This document shows positions 55,045 through 63,526 of a stretch of DNA of 64,000 bases, in pieces (position 1 is the first letter of the stretch; each line of letters starts with the position of its first letter). The notes under the pieces were generated by a model. That model did not search any database. It was given only the letters and a program-made list of their open reading frames with translations, and was not told where the DNA came from. The stretch comes from Candidatus Omnitrophota bacterium (GTDB lineage Bacteria > Omnitrophota > Omnitrophia > Omnitrophales > Aquincolibacteriaceae), in contig JACKFM010000001.1 in assembly GCA_020632475.1 (NCBI GenBank), positions 744,001 to 808,000 on the forward strand. Direction: 5' to 3'. The position numbers and the translations under genes were made by a program.

Positions 55045-57087
55045 GTGCCTAAAAAAGTACGCATTCATAAAAATCAAATCTATGTCGGAAACCAGAAGGT
55101 TTCAGTCCTCTCCGGCGAAGTTCATTACTGGCGCCTGAACCCCAATTATTGGCGCGAAGTACTCAAACGGGTCCGTGAAATGGGCCTTGAGATGATTTCT
55201 ACCTATATTCCCTGGGATTTTCATGAATATCAGCGGGGCAAACTTGATTTTACCGGTAAGACCGATCCCTGCCGTAACCTAAAAGCTTTTCTTGAACTCA
55301 CCCGTAAAGAAGGTTTCTGGGTGATTATTCGTCCCGGTCCGTATATCTACAGCGAATGGCCCAATGAAGGTGCCCCAGCCTATGCGTATAAATATCACCG
55401 GCTGCACCCTAAATTTCTGGAATATGCATCCGTTTATATGCAAAAAGTCACCAAGGTATTGTTGCCATACCTTGCAACCCGTAAAGGGGGACACATTGTT
55501 CTTTTTCAGGCGGATAATGAAATTGATGCCTGGCCGGATGTGTTCGGGCAGCAGTACGGCCTAAATGGGAAACCAGGCTTGTTTCAGGAATTTATCCGTG
55601 ACTTGTATCAGAATGATCTGAATCACCTTAATGAGTGTTGGGGAACCGATTACCAGTCCTTTCGTGAAACTGGGGCTTTTATTGCCACCATGCTGCAGTC
55701 CGAACCCGGGTATCCGCTTAAAGGCGATAAAGAACTGCAGCGCAATATCGATTATTTTAAATTCAAATACTATTACGCCAAACGTTACGCCAAATGGATG
55801 GTTGACAGTTACCGCAAGCTTGGCGTCGATGTGCCGATCTATCTCAACCTTTATCCCTTCTTCTATGCTCACGATTGGATTGAAATGCAGTCGGTCTGTG
55901 ACGTCGTCGGTGTCGATATGTATCCGCTTGCCGAATTGTCCGAGGATCAATACGAACAGCGCAAAATCATTGATAAAGTCCGCTATCTGAAAACGGTTTC
56001 AACCCTGCCCTTTGTCGCCGAATTTGCCTCGGGTGTATGGCATCAGCGGCATTACGAAACCGGAGTTCTGACGCCGAACCATTACCGCCTGCTTGTTCTC
56101 AGCTCAATTCTGGGCGGGATCTGCGGATGGAATTGGTACATGCTGGTCAACCGCGATAACTGGTATATGTCCCCGATTAATGAATGGGGCCGTGTGCGGG
56201 GAGAATTATTCCAGGTCTTCAAGGAGATGGTGACCATCTTTAATAAGATGCATCCTCCCACGCTTCAAAAGCTCAATCATATTGCCGTGACATTCAATCC
56301 GATTCAACATGCGGCCCGGACCCTTACGCATAACAGTCCGATTCTGGTGTCTTTATATGATTCAGACGTGGACTATGAGTTATACGATCCACGGACACCC
56401 CTATGTGATAAGGAAATCCTGTTTTATTCAGGAAATCAGTGGATTGATACGGTTTCACACAAAAACCTGAGAAAATATATTGAACAGGGCGGAACGCTTG
56501 TGGCCTTTAGAAATTATCCGCGTAAAGACGACAAATTTAATCCCTGTTCAATAATCGGCTTTGAAGACCCTGACCGGACACTTTTTGAATTTAAAAAACC
56601 CTTTACCTTTCAGATCGATGCCGGACGGCCCAAGCTGACGGCTGTGAGTTCGATTTTCTCATTTGATAAGGTGAAGGGAAAGAAAATCACCGCGGATTTC
56701 GGTTCATACGGGCGCCATACGATCGGCTATATTAAAAATATCGGTAAAGGGAAAATCATGCATCTTGGGATTGAGCCCTCGCGTGAGATCGTGCTTGAAA
56801 TTATCCGGTATTTTAATATCCCTGTAGCCTCCTATTCACCGACCCGTGATATCAAGACCGCTTTATTTAAACGCAACCAGACCCATTACCTGGTCATCGT
56901 CAATAACGGTGATGAAGATAAAAGTGCCAATATCCGCATTCCGGCCCTTGATAAATACCGGGGTAAAATGATTTTCCGCAACCTCGATACCGATGAGCGC
57001 GAAAAATTTTCCTTTCCCAACCCGCATCCCTTCACGGTCGAAATCCCCCGAAAAAACGGCAAAGTGTTTGAGCTGAAAAAAGCTTAA
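55045..57087 (+). CDS. Glycoside hydrolase family 35 beta-galactosidase-like enzyme
   Basis: A 680-residue TIM-barrel glycosidase. Early motifs are L-S-G-E-V-H-Y-W-R, S-T-Y-I-P-W-D-F-H-E and I-I-R-P-G-P-Y-I-Y-S-E-W; the acid/base Glu is in F-Q-A-D-N-E-I near residue 157. The catalytic nucleophile is expected near V-A-E-F-A-S-G, about residue 325. No signal peptide is seen, so it acts in the cytoplasm, perhaps on imported galactosides or plant polymers. GTG 55045 follows GGGGAAGA. It starts 37 bases after leuS and ends with no visible terminator. Confidence 0.88.
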   Translation: MPKKVRIHKNQIYVGNQKVSVLSGEVHYWRLNPNYWREVLKRVREMGLEMISTYIPWDFHEYQRGKLDFTGKTDPCRNLKAFLELTRKEGFWVIIRPGPYIYSEWPNEGAPAYAYKYHRLHPKFLEYASVYMQKVTKVLLPYLATRKGGHIVLFQADNEIDAWPDVFGQQYGLNGKPGLFQEFIRDLYQNDLNHLNECWGTDYQSFRETGAFIATMLQSEPGYPLKGDKELQRNIDYFKFKYYYAKRYAKWMVDSYRKLGVDVPIYLNLYPFFYAHDWIEMQSVCDVVGVDMYPLAELSEDQYEQRKIIDKVRYLKTVSTLPFVAEFASGVWHQRHYETGVLTPNHYRLLVLSSILGGICGWNWYMLVNRDNWYMSPINEWGRVRGELFQVFKEMVTIFNKMHPPTLQKLNHIAVTFNPIQHAARTLTHNSPILVSLYDSDVDYELYDPRTPLCDKEILFYSGNQWIDTVSHKNLRKYIEQGGTLVAFRNYPRKDDKFNPCSIIGFEDPDRTLFEFKKPFTFQIDAGRPKLTAVSSIFSFDKVKGKKITADFGSYGRHTIGYIKNIGKGKIMHLGIEPSREIVLEIIRYFNIPVASYSPTRDIKTALFKRNQTHYLVIVNNGDEDKSANIRIPALDKYRGKMIFRNLDTDEREKFSFPNPHPFTVEIPRKNGKVFELKKA

Positions 57088-57165
57088 GCGGCTGTGTCGT
57101 GAAGCTGTTCAGCAGGATTTCTGCAGCTTAAATTTTATATAATTTTCATATTTTAATTGTATAAT

Positions 57166-58014
57166 ATGAAAATTATGCAAATTCCTTTCCTTTGGCTTTC
57201 AATCGGTCTGATGGCCGGTATCCTGGCTGTACAATTCCAGGAGGTTTATGGCCCTATTTTTCTTAGTGTGACCGCTGCCATATGCGTCTGCCTGAGCCTT
57301 AAAAGCCATAGGGTACGATTACTGGCGGTGATGACGACGGTTGCGGCAGTAAGTTGTTTTTACACCCATGCCTGCATCCATCCAGCCCAATCGGATTGGG
57401 ATCAATGGGTAACCACCCGCTTGAATGATCACAGTAGTCTTTGGACACAGGCCGAAGGCATTGTGAGCGGCGTTCCTGTGATTAAACAGCAGGGGCGTAA
57501 AAAAAAGATCCAACTCATTCTGAGTGCCGAGAAAATCATCCCGGCCGCTGAAAACACTCCCGCCTTTCAGTTAAACCGAGAAAAAATACAGGTGTTTATT
57601 TATCAGCCTGAAAAGGAAATTTTACCCGGCGATTTTATCCGGTTGCGTGGGCGGCTCAAGCGTCCCGGGCAGGCCTTAAATCCCGGGCAATTTGATTACC
57701 GCCGGTTTCTGTATGAACAGGGAATTGATTCTATTCTTGAATGTTACGGTGATGATTCGTTTCAGGTTTTACGTTCGGATAAAAAATCGGTTCGAGCCGT
57801 CATTGGACGGATGAGGATGCGGTTGCGCAATCTGATTGAGCAGCGCTATTCCGGTTTAGAGGGGAAAATCCTGATTTCGGTCATTGCCGGCATGAGAGAC
57901 GGAGTGCCTTATGAACTGCGTGAAGCCTTTGCCAGAACAGGCACGGCGCATATCCTGCCGTGGGCCGATGGGAAAAGGGCTTACCCTGCGGTTACAGGCG
58001 GAATTACCCTCTAG
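57166..58014 (+). pseudogene. comEC: comEC remnant (N-terminal part only)
   Basis: The 282-residue product matches the first third of the DNA-uptake channel protein ComEC: three membrane helices near the start, the soluble DUF4131-like domain (R-L-K-R-P-G-Q-A-L-N-P-G-Q-F-D-Y), then E-L-R-E-A-F-A-R-T-G-T-A-H-I-L. Intact ComEC continues with A-V-S-G-L-H-V and the membrane channel; here the frame changes to an unrelated tail and stops. The gene has therefore lost its channel and metallo-hydrolase parts, probably by deletion. ATG 57166 or 57175 could be the start; a TATAAT sits at 57160-57165 directly before them. Confidence 0.75.
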
Positions 58015-58051
58015 GAAGCCTTTAATCAAGAAGAATTACGGCACCAGGCAG

Positions 58052-58351
58052 ATGATAACATGCTATGTAGGATTAAGCCAGAAAGAAGCTCTCAAGCTTC
58101 AAAAACTGGCTTCAGACCGGGGTGTGACAGAATCAGCCGTTCTGAGACAGATTATTGCCTGGTACCTCGGGCAGAATCGAAAAATAAGGCATAAACACCA
58201 GCCCCTCCAGAAAACCTCCCCTAATGCTCGAAAAGTTAAACCCCGCACCTTAAGCCTAGAGCAGGACCAGGCATTGCGGAAGTTGGCAGACCAGACAGGA
58301 AGAAGCATGTCTGAGTTGATTCGTGAGGCCGTGGAGAGGTACGTGCCATAA
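58052..58351 (+). CDS. Double ribbon-helix-helix DNA-binding protein
   Basis: A 99-residue protein with two ribbon-helix-helix units in one chain: M-I-T-C-Y-V-G-L-S-Q-K-E and its helices (1-42), and R-T-L-S-L-E-Q-D-Q-A-L-R with M-S-E-L-I-R-E-A-V (63-98). RHH proteins usually dimerise to bind DNA, so one chain could act as a built-in dimer. They are often antitoxins or plasmid/transposon regulators, but no toxin gene is adjacent. ATG 58052 is chosen because upstream in-frame codons run into the comEC remnant. Its position next to that deletion suggests it arrived with a mobile segment. Confidence 0.75.
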   Translation: MITCYVGLSQKEALKLQKLASDRGVTESAVLRQIIAWYLGQNRKIRHKHQPLQKTSPNARKVKPRTLSLEQDQALRKLADQTGRSMSELIREAVERYVP

Positions 58352-58457
58352 ACAGCTTCACTTAATGTCCAAAAGCGGTACAATTTGGCTTGAAATTAAG
58401 GAGTTGGGATCGTGCTTTAAATTGTCGATAAAAGCCTTATATTCAAGGAGATCTACG

Positions 58458-58736
58458 ATGTCTATTGAAAGATTATTTGCCCGTGTGATGACAATTTTGT
58501 CCTGCATTTTTTTAGTTTTAGTGCTCATGATGTACCCGCGAAAGTATGCATTCATTCCAATGATATTCATTGCCGGTTTTTTTATAAGCGATTATGTTTT
58601 GCTCAAAGAGAATCGGTCTGGGGCTGGTAAGCTAAAAATCTCTAAGAAGATAATAATTCTTTTATCGACTTTAATCTGTTTGTGCCTTTTGGGACTGGCC
58701 CTGCTTTATAGATTCGGGCCATATCAATTACTCTGA
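58458..58736 (+). CDS. Small inner-membrane protein, function unknown
   Basis: A 92-residue protein read from ATG 58458, 7 bases after AAGGAG. Three hydrophobic segments are predicted: about 10-27, 33-50 and 66-85, separated by short basic loops (P-R-K-Y, K-I-S-K-K). No motif is recognised. It follows the ribbon-helix-helix gene by 106 bases and could be part of the same foreign segment. Confidence 0.65.
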   Translation: MSIERLFARVMTILSCIFLVLVLMMYPRKYAFIPMIFIAGFFISDYVLLKENRSGAGKLKISKKIIILLSTLICLCLLGLALLYRFGPYQLL

Positions 58737-58958
58737 AGCTCCTTTGGCCCATAATGGATCTTTTACCCTATCCTTATACTATATAAAGACTTAAGCATAT
58801 TTCTGTCCACATAACCGGTCAATAATCAGCCGCATTTAGCCGTTAATAATAAGCAAACGACACGCGAAAAGTGTGTATATGGACTATTTTTATCAAAATA
58901 AATGGATCGATAATGAATTTTCTGTGGAATGAAATTTTATAAATAAAGGGGTACGGGA
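58737..58958 (+). other. AT-rich leader of the acyl-lipid/two-component cassette
   Basis: No gene is seen. The stretch is clearly richer in A and T than the upstream genes. A ribosome site AAAGGGG lies 8 bases before ATG 58959. No hexamers good enough to call a promoter are visible, although ttttatcaa and gataat near 58887-58914 are candidates. Confidence 0.35.
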
Positions 58959-59333
58959 ATGAGCAAACAAATACTTCTTATCGATGATGATGCTTTAGTC
59001 TTGAAAACAATCAGTGGACTGCTGTCGAGGAAAAACTATGAAGTTATATGTGCAAAAGATGGGGCTGCGGCAAGAAAGTTTGTTAGGGAAAAGGATTTGA
59101 ATTTGATCATATGTGATATACGCATGCCAAATGAAGATGGTATTGCTTTGATGAAGGCTATAAAGGAAATAATGCAAAAGGAGCTTCAAAAGGAAATTCC
59201 GTTTATGTTTATAACAGGTTATGCGCATGAAGAGGCTCCTATTGATGCGATTAAATTGGGAGTTAAGGATTATTTGCTAAAGCCATTTGACATGGAAGAA
59301 GTATTAGCAAGCGTAGAAAAAAACATTAGTTGA
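58959..59333 (+). CDS. Single-domain response regulator (CheY-like)
   Basis: A 124-residue receiver domain without output domain. It has the acidic cluster I-D-D-D at 8-11, acceptor Asp53 in I-I-C-D-I-R-M-P, Thr in F-I-T-G-Y and Lys in L-L-K-P-F. It would relay phosphate from a histidine kinase, most simply the one encoded at 61307 in the same gene string. It lies 24 bases before the acyltransferase-like gene. Confidence 0.9.
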   Translation: MSKQILLIDDDALVLKTISGLLSRKNYEVICAKDGAAARKFVREKDLNLIICDIRMPNEDGIALMKAIKEIMQKELQKEIPFMFITGYAHEEAPIDAIKLGVKDYLLKPFDMEEVLASVEKNIS

Positions 59334-59357
59334 AATGCTAATTCAGAGGGATTTTAA

Positions 59358-60068
59358 ATGAAACGAGGCAATTCGATTCATTTAAGGACAAGGCTTTTTC
59401 GGAAAGTTATGTTCCGCATATGGAAAACGTTTATGTTGCGGAAGGCAAAACGCTATCTGGGAGATGTTAAATACGAATCCATTGAAAACTTTCTGCTGCC
59501 AACCCCGGCCATTATTATATGTAATTTTGAAGAATTGAATGATTTTTTAATATTGTCATATTTGTGCAAAGATAAAAACCTATGTTTTTTGACCACAACA
59601 GAATTGCCTGATGAAAAGTGGATAAAAGAATTAAAAGCTATGAACCATGTGCTACCGTTTGATTATCAAAAGAACAACTTCTCGTTTCTACGTTCCATTT
59701 TGCGGAGCTTGAGGGATTTTAACCGAAGCGTTGTTATTTCAAATGAAGCGGCCAAAAAATATGCAGATGGAATTAATGTCGATCTATCATTGATTGTGCG
59801 AATTGCTATGAAGGCAAGCGTTCCAATCATGCCGATTGTGATGAAAAAGAGCCTCACGCGACAGAGTAACAAAATAGCTAAACGTGATATTTTTGTTGGA
59901 AAGAAAATATCAGTAAGCCCAAGAGCGCTGGAATTTAAAGATATCTTTTTTAAACGGAGAGGTGTTAGAAAGTTCTCTGAACTACCTCGAGAGGATATGG
60001 CGGAAATAGGTAGAAGGATTTTGGCCAAAATTCAAATAATGAAAGAAAACCATGGTTCAAATCTATAA
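59358..60068 (+). CDS. Lysophospholipid-acyltransferase-like protein lacking the catalytic His
   Basis: A 236-residue protein that resembles PlsC-type acyltransferases in layout: a basic N-terminus, a short hydrophobic strand P-A-I-I-I-C-N, then N-F-E-E-L-N-D where active enzymes have N-H-x4-D, so the catalytic His is Phe. Later V-V-I-S-N-E-A replaces F-P-E-G-T, and A-S-V-P-I-M-P-I-V matches the C-terminal G-V-P-V-V-P-V segment. It may bind acyl chains without transferring them, or use a different mechanism. It overlaps the next gene by 17 bases, implying a joint function. The fold assignment is inference from pattern only. Confidence 0.6.
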   Translation: MKRGNSIHLRTRLFRKVMFRIWKTFMLRKAKRYLGDVKYESIENFLLPTPAIIICNFEELNDFLILSYLCKDKNLCFLTTTELPDEKWIKELKAMNHVLPFDYQKNNFSFLRSILRSLRDFNRSVVISNEAAKKYADGINVDLSLIVRIAMKASVPIMPIVMKKSLTRQSNKIAKRDIFVGKKISVSPRALEFKDIFFKRRGVRKFSELPREDMAEIGRRILAKIQIMKENHGSNL

Positions 60069-61305
60069 AAAAAAATGGCAGCGCAATGCCGTTTCAGCCT
60101 TAGTTTGCTATATTAGGGATTGGTTGGTTTTAATATTACCATTTAGACGGCTACCAAGTTGGTTAGTAAGGGTTTTGTATGGCGAAAACTTCCAATTTGC
60201 GTTTTTGGTGCATCCTCGTGCTTACCACGATATATTTATCTCAATGCCTGCTTTTAAGCCATTCAAATTTCTTTTTCGTCGAGAAAAAGGATATCGTTTT
60301 TTTTCAAGAGCTACACCCTTTGTTTTGAATACTGTAATAACCAAACAAAAAATTAATGGGTGCGTTATTGGGCAATTAACAGTGCCGGAAGTAATGTTTG
60401 ATCAACGTAAAGCGACATTGCAAAAGTTAGAGATGTGTATCCGCCTCGTGTCAAAGATTTGTGAAACAAATGCTGTCGTGGGTTTGGGTGGGTGGTTCCC
60501 TATGGTGACAAAAAGAGGTGCGAAATTGAAGCCATATGCTACAAAGTTAGGTGTTATTGTGACTAATGGACATTGTGGGACATTAGCGTCGATATATTTG
60601 ACCACGGAACGATTAATGAGGATTGCGGGAATGAATTTAGCTGATGCCTGTATTGCTGTTATCGGTGTCGGGAAAATGGGGACAAATGTTGTTAGAGCAT
60701 TTAACGGTCGAGTCAAGAAACTTATTTTGATAGATATAAATCAAACTCAGATAACAAAGGCGGAAGATTGTTTGCGTGATGCACCAACTGAGACATTGGT
60801 AGAATGCTTTTTGTTGGAAGTTAACAATAAAGGAGATCTTAAAGGGGCGCTTCAAGATTGTCATGTGGGGGTATGTGCCACATCAAGCTATAGAAATATA
60901 CTTAAGTTGAAAGATTTACCACCCCACTTTATAGCTATTGATGATTCAAGACCTGAAGCATTACCTCGTGACCCCAAGAAAGAGAAAATTATTTTGGAAG
61001 GTGGATTGTTGAAAATCAAAGAAGCGGGTATTAATTACAACTATGGGTTTGGTGATGATGATAACGTGTTCGGTTGCCTAGGGGAGGCATTTTTGCTGGC
61101 ATGTAATCACCTTAAAGATTTGAAACCAACCTTGGCCGAAGTTGATATGGCCAATTTTTTTAATTTGTTGAAATATTGTGAAAGCGTCGGTGTCACAGCC
61201 GGAGATTTAAAAACCGGTGAAATGTCAGTTCTGGATGAAGATGTCAGGGAATCTTTTATGAATCGTGGCTTCCTCACAAGTAGGGATTCTTATGTGGGAG
61301 AATAA
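60052..61305 (+). CDS. Long-chain acyl-ACP reductase-like protein
   Basis: A 417-residue protein with features of the cyanobacterial fatty acyl-ACP reductase (AAR). L-G-G-W-F-P-M-V matches the A-L-G-G-F-T-S-I segment, V-T-N-G-H-C-G-T-L-A-S the T-T-G-N-T-H-T-A-Y segment, and I-A-V-I-G-V-G-K-M-G-T-N-V the NADPH-binding glycine motif (about residue 205). Cys residues in V-G-V-C-A-T-S-S near 285 may be the catalytic thiol. AAR makes fatty aldehydes from acyl-ACP. No alkane-forming oxygenase is present nearby, so the aldehyde would go elsewhere, for example to a signal or lipid. Assignment is by eye and needs structure or profile comparison. Confidence 0.65.
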   Translation: MVQIYKKKWQRNAVSALVCYIRDWLVLILPFRRLPSWLVRVLYGENFQFAFLVHPRAYHDIFISMPAFKPFKFLFRREKGYRFFSRATPFVLNTVITKQKINGCVIGQLTVPEVMFDQRKATLQKLEMCIRLVSKICETNAVVGLGGWFPMVTKRGAKLKPYATKLGVIVTNGHCGTLASIYLTTERLMRIAGMNLADACIAVIGVGKMGTNVVRAFNGRVKKLILIDINQTQITKAEDCLRDAPTETLVECFLLEVNNKGDLKGALQDCHVGVCATSSYRNILKLKDLPPHFIAIDDSRPEALPRDPKKEKIILEGGLLKIKEAGINYNYGFGDDDNVFGCLGEAFLLACNHLKDLKPTLAEVDMANFFNLLKYCESVGVTAGDLKTGEMSVLDEDVRESFMNRGFLTSRDSYVGE

Positions 61306-61306
61306 A

Positions 61307-63526
61307 ATGCTCCTGAACTATGTGATAGCTTTCGCGTCATTAGGTGTGATTTTGTTGGCGCTGTCATTTTTTATCCTAGTTCGACATGCGAAAAAGACAG
61401 TTAATATTATATTTGCTTTTTACTCTTTGAGCATAGCATGGTGGAGTATTTTTACGATCCCAATGATTGTTGGAAATAGTCAAAAAACAGCCCACCTGTA
61501 TGATCAACTTTGTTTGTTTGGATCTATATTCATACCTTCTACTTTCTTGCATTTTGTTTTGGTGTATCTTCGAAAATCGGACAAATATAAGAGATTGATA
61601 ATAGGTTCTTATTTATGCTCAGTTATGTTTGGTTTAGCTAATGCAAATGGTGTTTTATTTTCTGGAGTTAAGCCAGCGTATGTGTTTCATTATTACACTG
61701 TTCCTAATTATATATACACCATGTTTGTTTTATATTTCTCCATATCTTCCACGATTGGGATTTCATTTCTATATAAGGAAATGAGAAATCCACAAATCTC
61801 AAATTCGCTAAGAACACAACTCAAGCTATTATTTTTGTTTAGCTTATTAGGCTATACTGGGGGTGGGGCTAATTTTTTATTGGTTTATGGGATTGAAGTT
61901 CCAGTCTTTACATCAATTGCTAATTATGCAATTTTAATTTATGGACTAGCGGTTGCCTATTTAATACTCAAGTACCGATTTTTAGACATTGAAGTCATCA
62001 TCAAAAAGACCCTGATATTTACCGGGCTTTTTGCAATGGTGAATTTGATAGCTACCACAGTAGCTTCTCTTACGCAGAGTTATATTGGAGAGAAATTAGC
62101 ACTCTCTCCGAAAGTTTCACTGATGATCACCGGAATCACTATTCTGATTTTTTATACCCCAACCCGGAATTTTCTGATTCGAATAACTGACCGTTTTCTT
62201 TTTCAGAAAAAAGAGGATATCCGCGTTATTCTTAATCGACTTGCGGAGGAAATCATTAGCGTGTTAGATAAGCGCGAGATCGGTGACCGACTAATGCGTA
62301 CGATTGAAACTGCTTTCCGGGCTGAAAATGCAACACTTCTTATCAAAACAAACGAGTCCGAAGGTTATCGCTATGAACACGTTTTTGGTTTTGAATCCGT
62401 GCTGGCCCCGCCATCTGGGGATTCTGCATTTCTTCATTATTTTTCAAGTTTCGATAAAATCCTTCATCTGGAAGATGAAACCGTGATAAAGCAAACCCCG
62501 CCCGAAGTTCGCGCTCAGGCCGCTGCCATTAAAGCAGCTCTTGCCGTACCGCTTTTTCACCAGGGACAGCTTATAGGCATCCTCACTCTCGGTAAAAAGA
62601 AATCCGACCAAGACTACACTAAAGATGAAATCGAAGCTTTCCCAGCGCTTGCCGCTCAGGTGGCGGTTGCGATTTCAAATTCTCAACTTCTTGATCAGAT
62701 TGTTAAAGAACAGACGGATAAAAAAAGGATTCAAGTGATTGCGGAACGCGTCAACTATACACGTAGTTTAAAACACGAGGGCGGTAATAAAATGGTTGGC
62801 GTTTTAAATGCAGCATTCACAATGGAAAGCAGTTTTAAAATTGCGCATACGAGATTCTATGAAAGAGTTCACGAGAAATTAACCGAGCCCGAACTCAACA
62901 TCCATGAGAAGCTTCTTCAAATCGTTACGAAAAGTTGTGCCACTATTGCCCGAAATGCAGAACGGGTTATTTTAATGATCGACACAATGGTCGACGGTTT
63001 GCGTGGCGATGAAATGTCATATACTATCTTTGACTTTAGGCTTACTTGGGAAACGGCAAAAAGAAATTTGGAAATGGATCGGAATTATCGATTTTTGGTC
63101 GAAATCGACGAACCCTTTAAATTATATGGAAATGTCTGTTTGATCGAACGTGTTTTTGAAAACCTCCTGAGTAATTCTCGTGATGCATTAAAAGAGGGTA
63201 AGGATGGCCTCATAACTCTCAAAGGCAGTTATCGGGATATTGACGGCGAAAAGGCCACATGGTTCGAATACAGCGATACAGGGCCGGGTGTGCAGGAAGC
63301 TCTTTTTGACAAGGTTTTTCTTCAAGATTTCTCAACTAAACCAAAACCGCAATCGTCAACTTCTTTGGAGTCTGGCCACGGGCAGGGCCTTTATATTTGT
63401 AGAAAAACCGTCGAAGAATTTCATAGCGGGAAAATTTGGTTGGAAAAAAGCGAAACGGGAGGATCAAAATTTATTTTCTGGATCCCTTTTAAGAATGATT
63501 CACAAGCTGAAGGCGTGGGCCGATGA
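61307..63526 (+). CDS. 7TM-GAF hybrid sensor histidine kinase
   Basis: A 739-residue kinase with eight or so hydrophobic segments in the first 290 residues, like the HisKA_7TM sensor region, then a GAF-like domain (about 310-465), a HisKA-like region with the presumed phosphoacceptor His490 in S-L-K-H-E-G-G-N-K, and an ATPase domain with E-N-L-L-S-N-S-R-D-A, D-T-G-P-G-V and G-H-G-Q-G-L-Y. The His motif is unusual. ATG 61307 follows GGGAG after the AAR stop. The membrane part is AT-rich while the kinase part has the base use of the rest of the window, so the gene may be chimeric. Its stop overlaps the next start by ATGA. Confidence 0.88.
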   Translation: MLLNYVIAFASLGVILLALSFFILVRHAKKTVNIIFAFYSLSIAWWSIFTIPMIVGNSQKTAHLYDQLCLFGSIFIPSTFLHFVLVYLRKSDKYKRLIIGSYLCSVMFGLANANGVLFSGVKPAYVFHYYTVPNYIYTMFVLYFSISSTIGISFLYKEMRNPQISNSLRTQLKLLFLFSLLGYTGGGANFLLVYGIEVPVFTSIANYAILIYGLAVAYLILKYRFLDIEVIIKKTLIFTGLFAMVNLIATTVASLTQSYIGEKLALSPKVSLMITGITILIFYTPTRNFLIRITDRFLFQKKEDIRVILNRLAEEIISVLDKREIGDRLMRTIETAFRAENATLLIKTNESEGYRYEHVFGFESVLAPPSGDSAFLHYFSSFDKILHLEDETVIKQTPPEVRAQAAAIKAALAVPLFHQGQLIGILTLGKKKSDQDYTKDEIEAFPALAAQVAVAISNSQLLDQIVKEQTDKKRIQVIAERVNYTRSLKHEGGNKMVGVLNAAFTMESSFKIAHTRFYERVHEKLTEPELNIHEKLLQIVTKSCATIARNAERVILMIDTMVDGLRGDEMSYTIFDFRLTWETAKRNLEMDRNYRFLVEIDEPFKLYGNVCLIERVFENLLSNSRDALKEGKDGLITLKGSYRDIDGEKATWFEYSDTGPGVQEALFDKVFLQDFSTKPKPQSSTSLESGHGQGLYICRKTVEEFHSGKIWLEKSETGGSKFIFWIPFKNDSQAEGVGR

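Noticed and set aside
60052..61305. Shikimate dehydrogenase or plain NAD(P)-dependent dehydrogenase
   Set aside because: The Rossmann motif fits, but the segments before it match the acyl-ACP reductase pattern better and the usual shikimate-binding residues are not seen; kept as a possible alternative.
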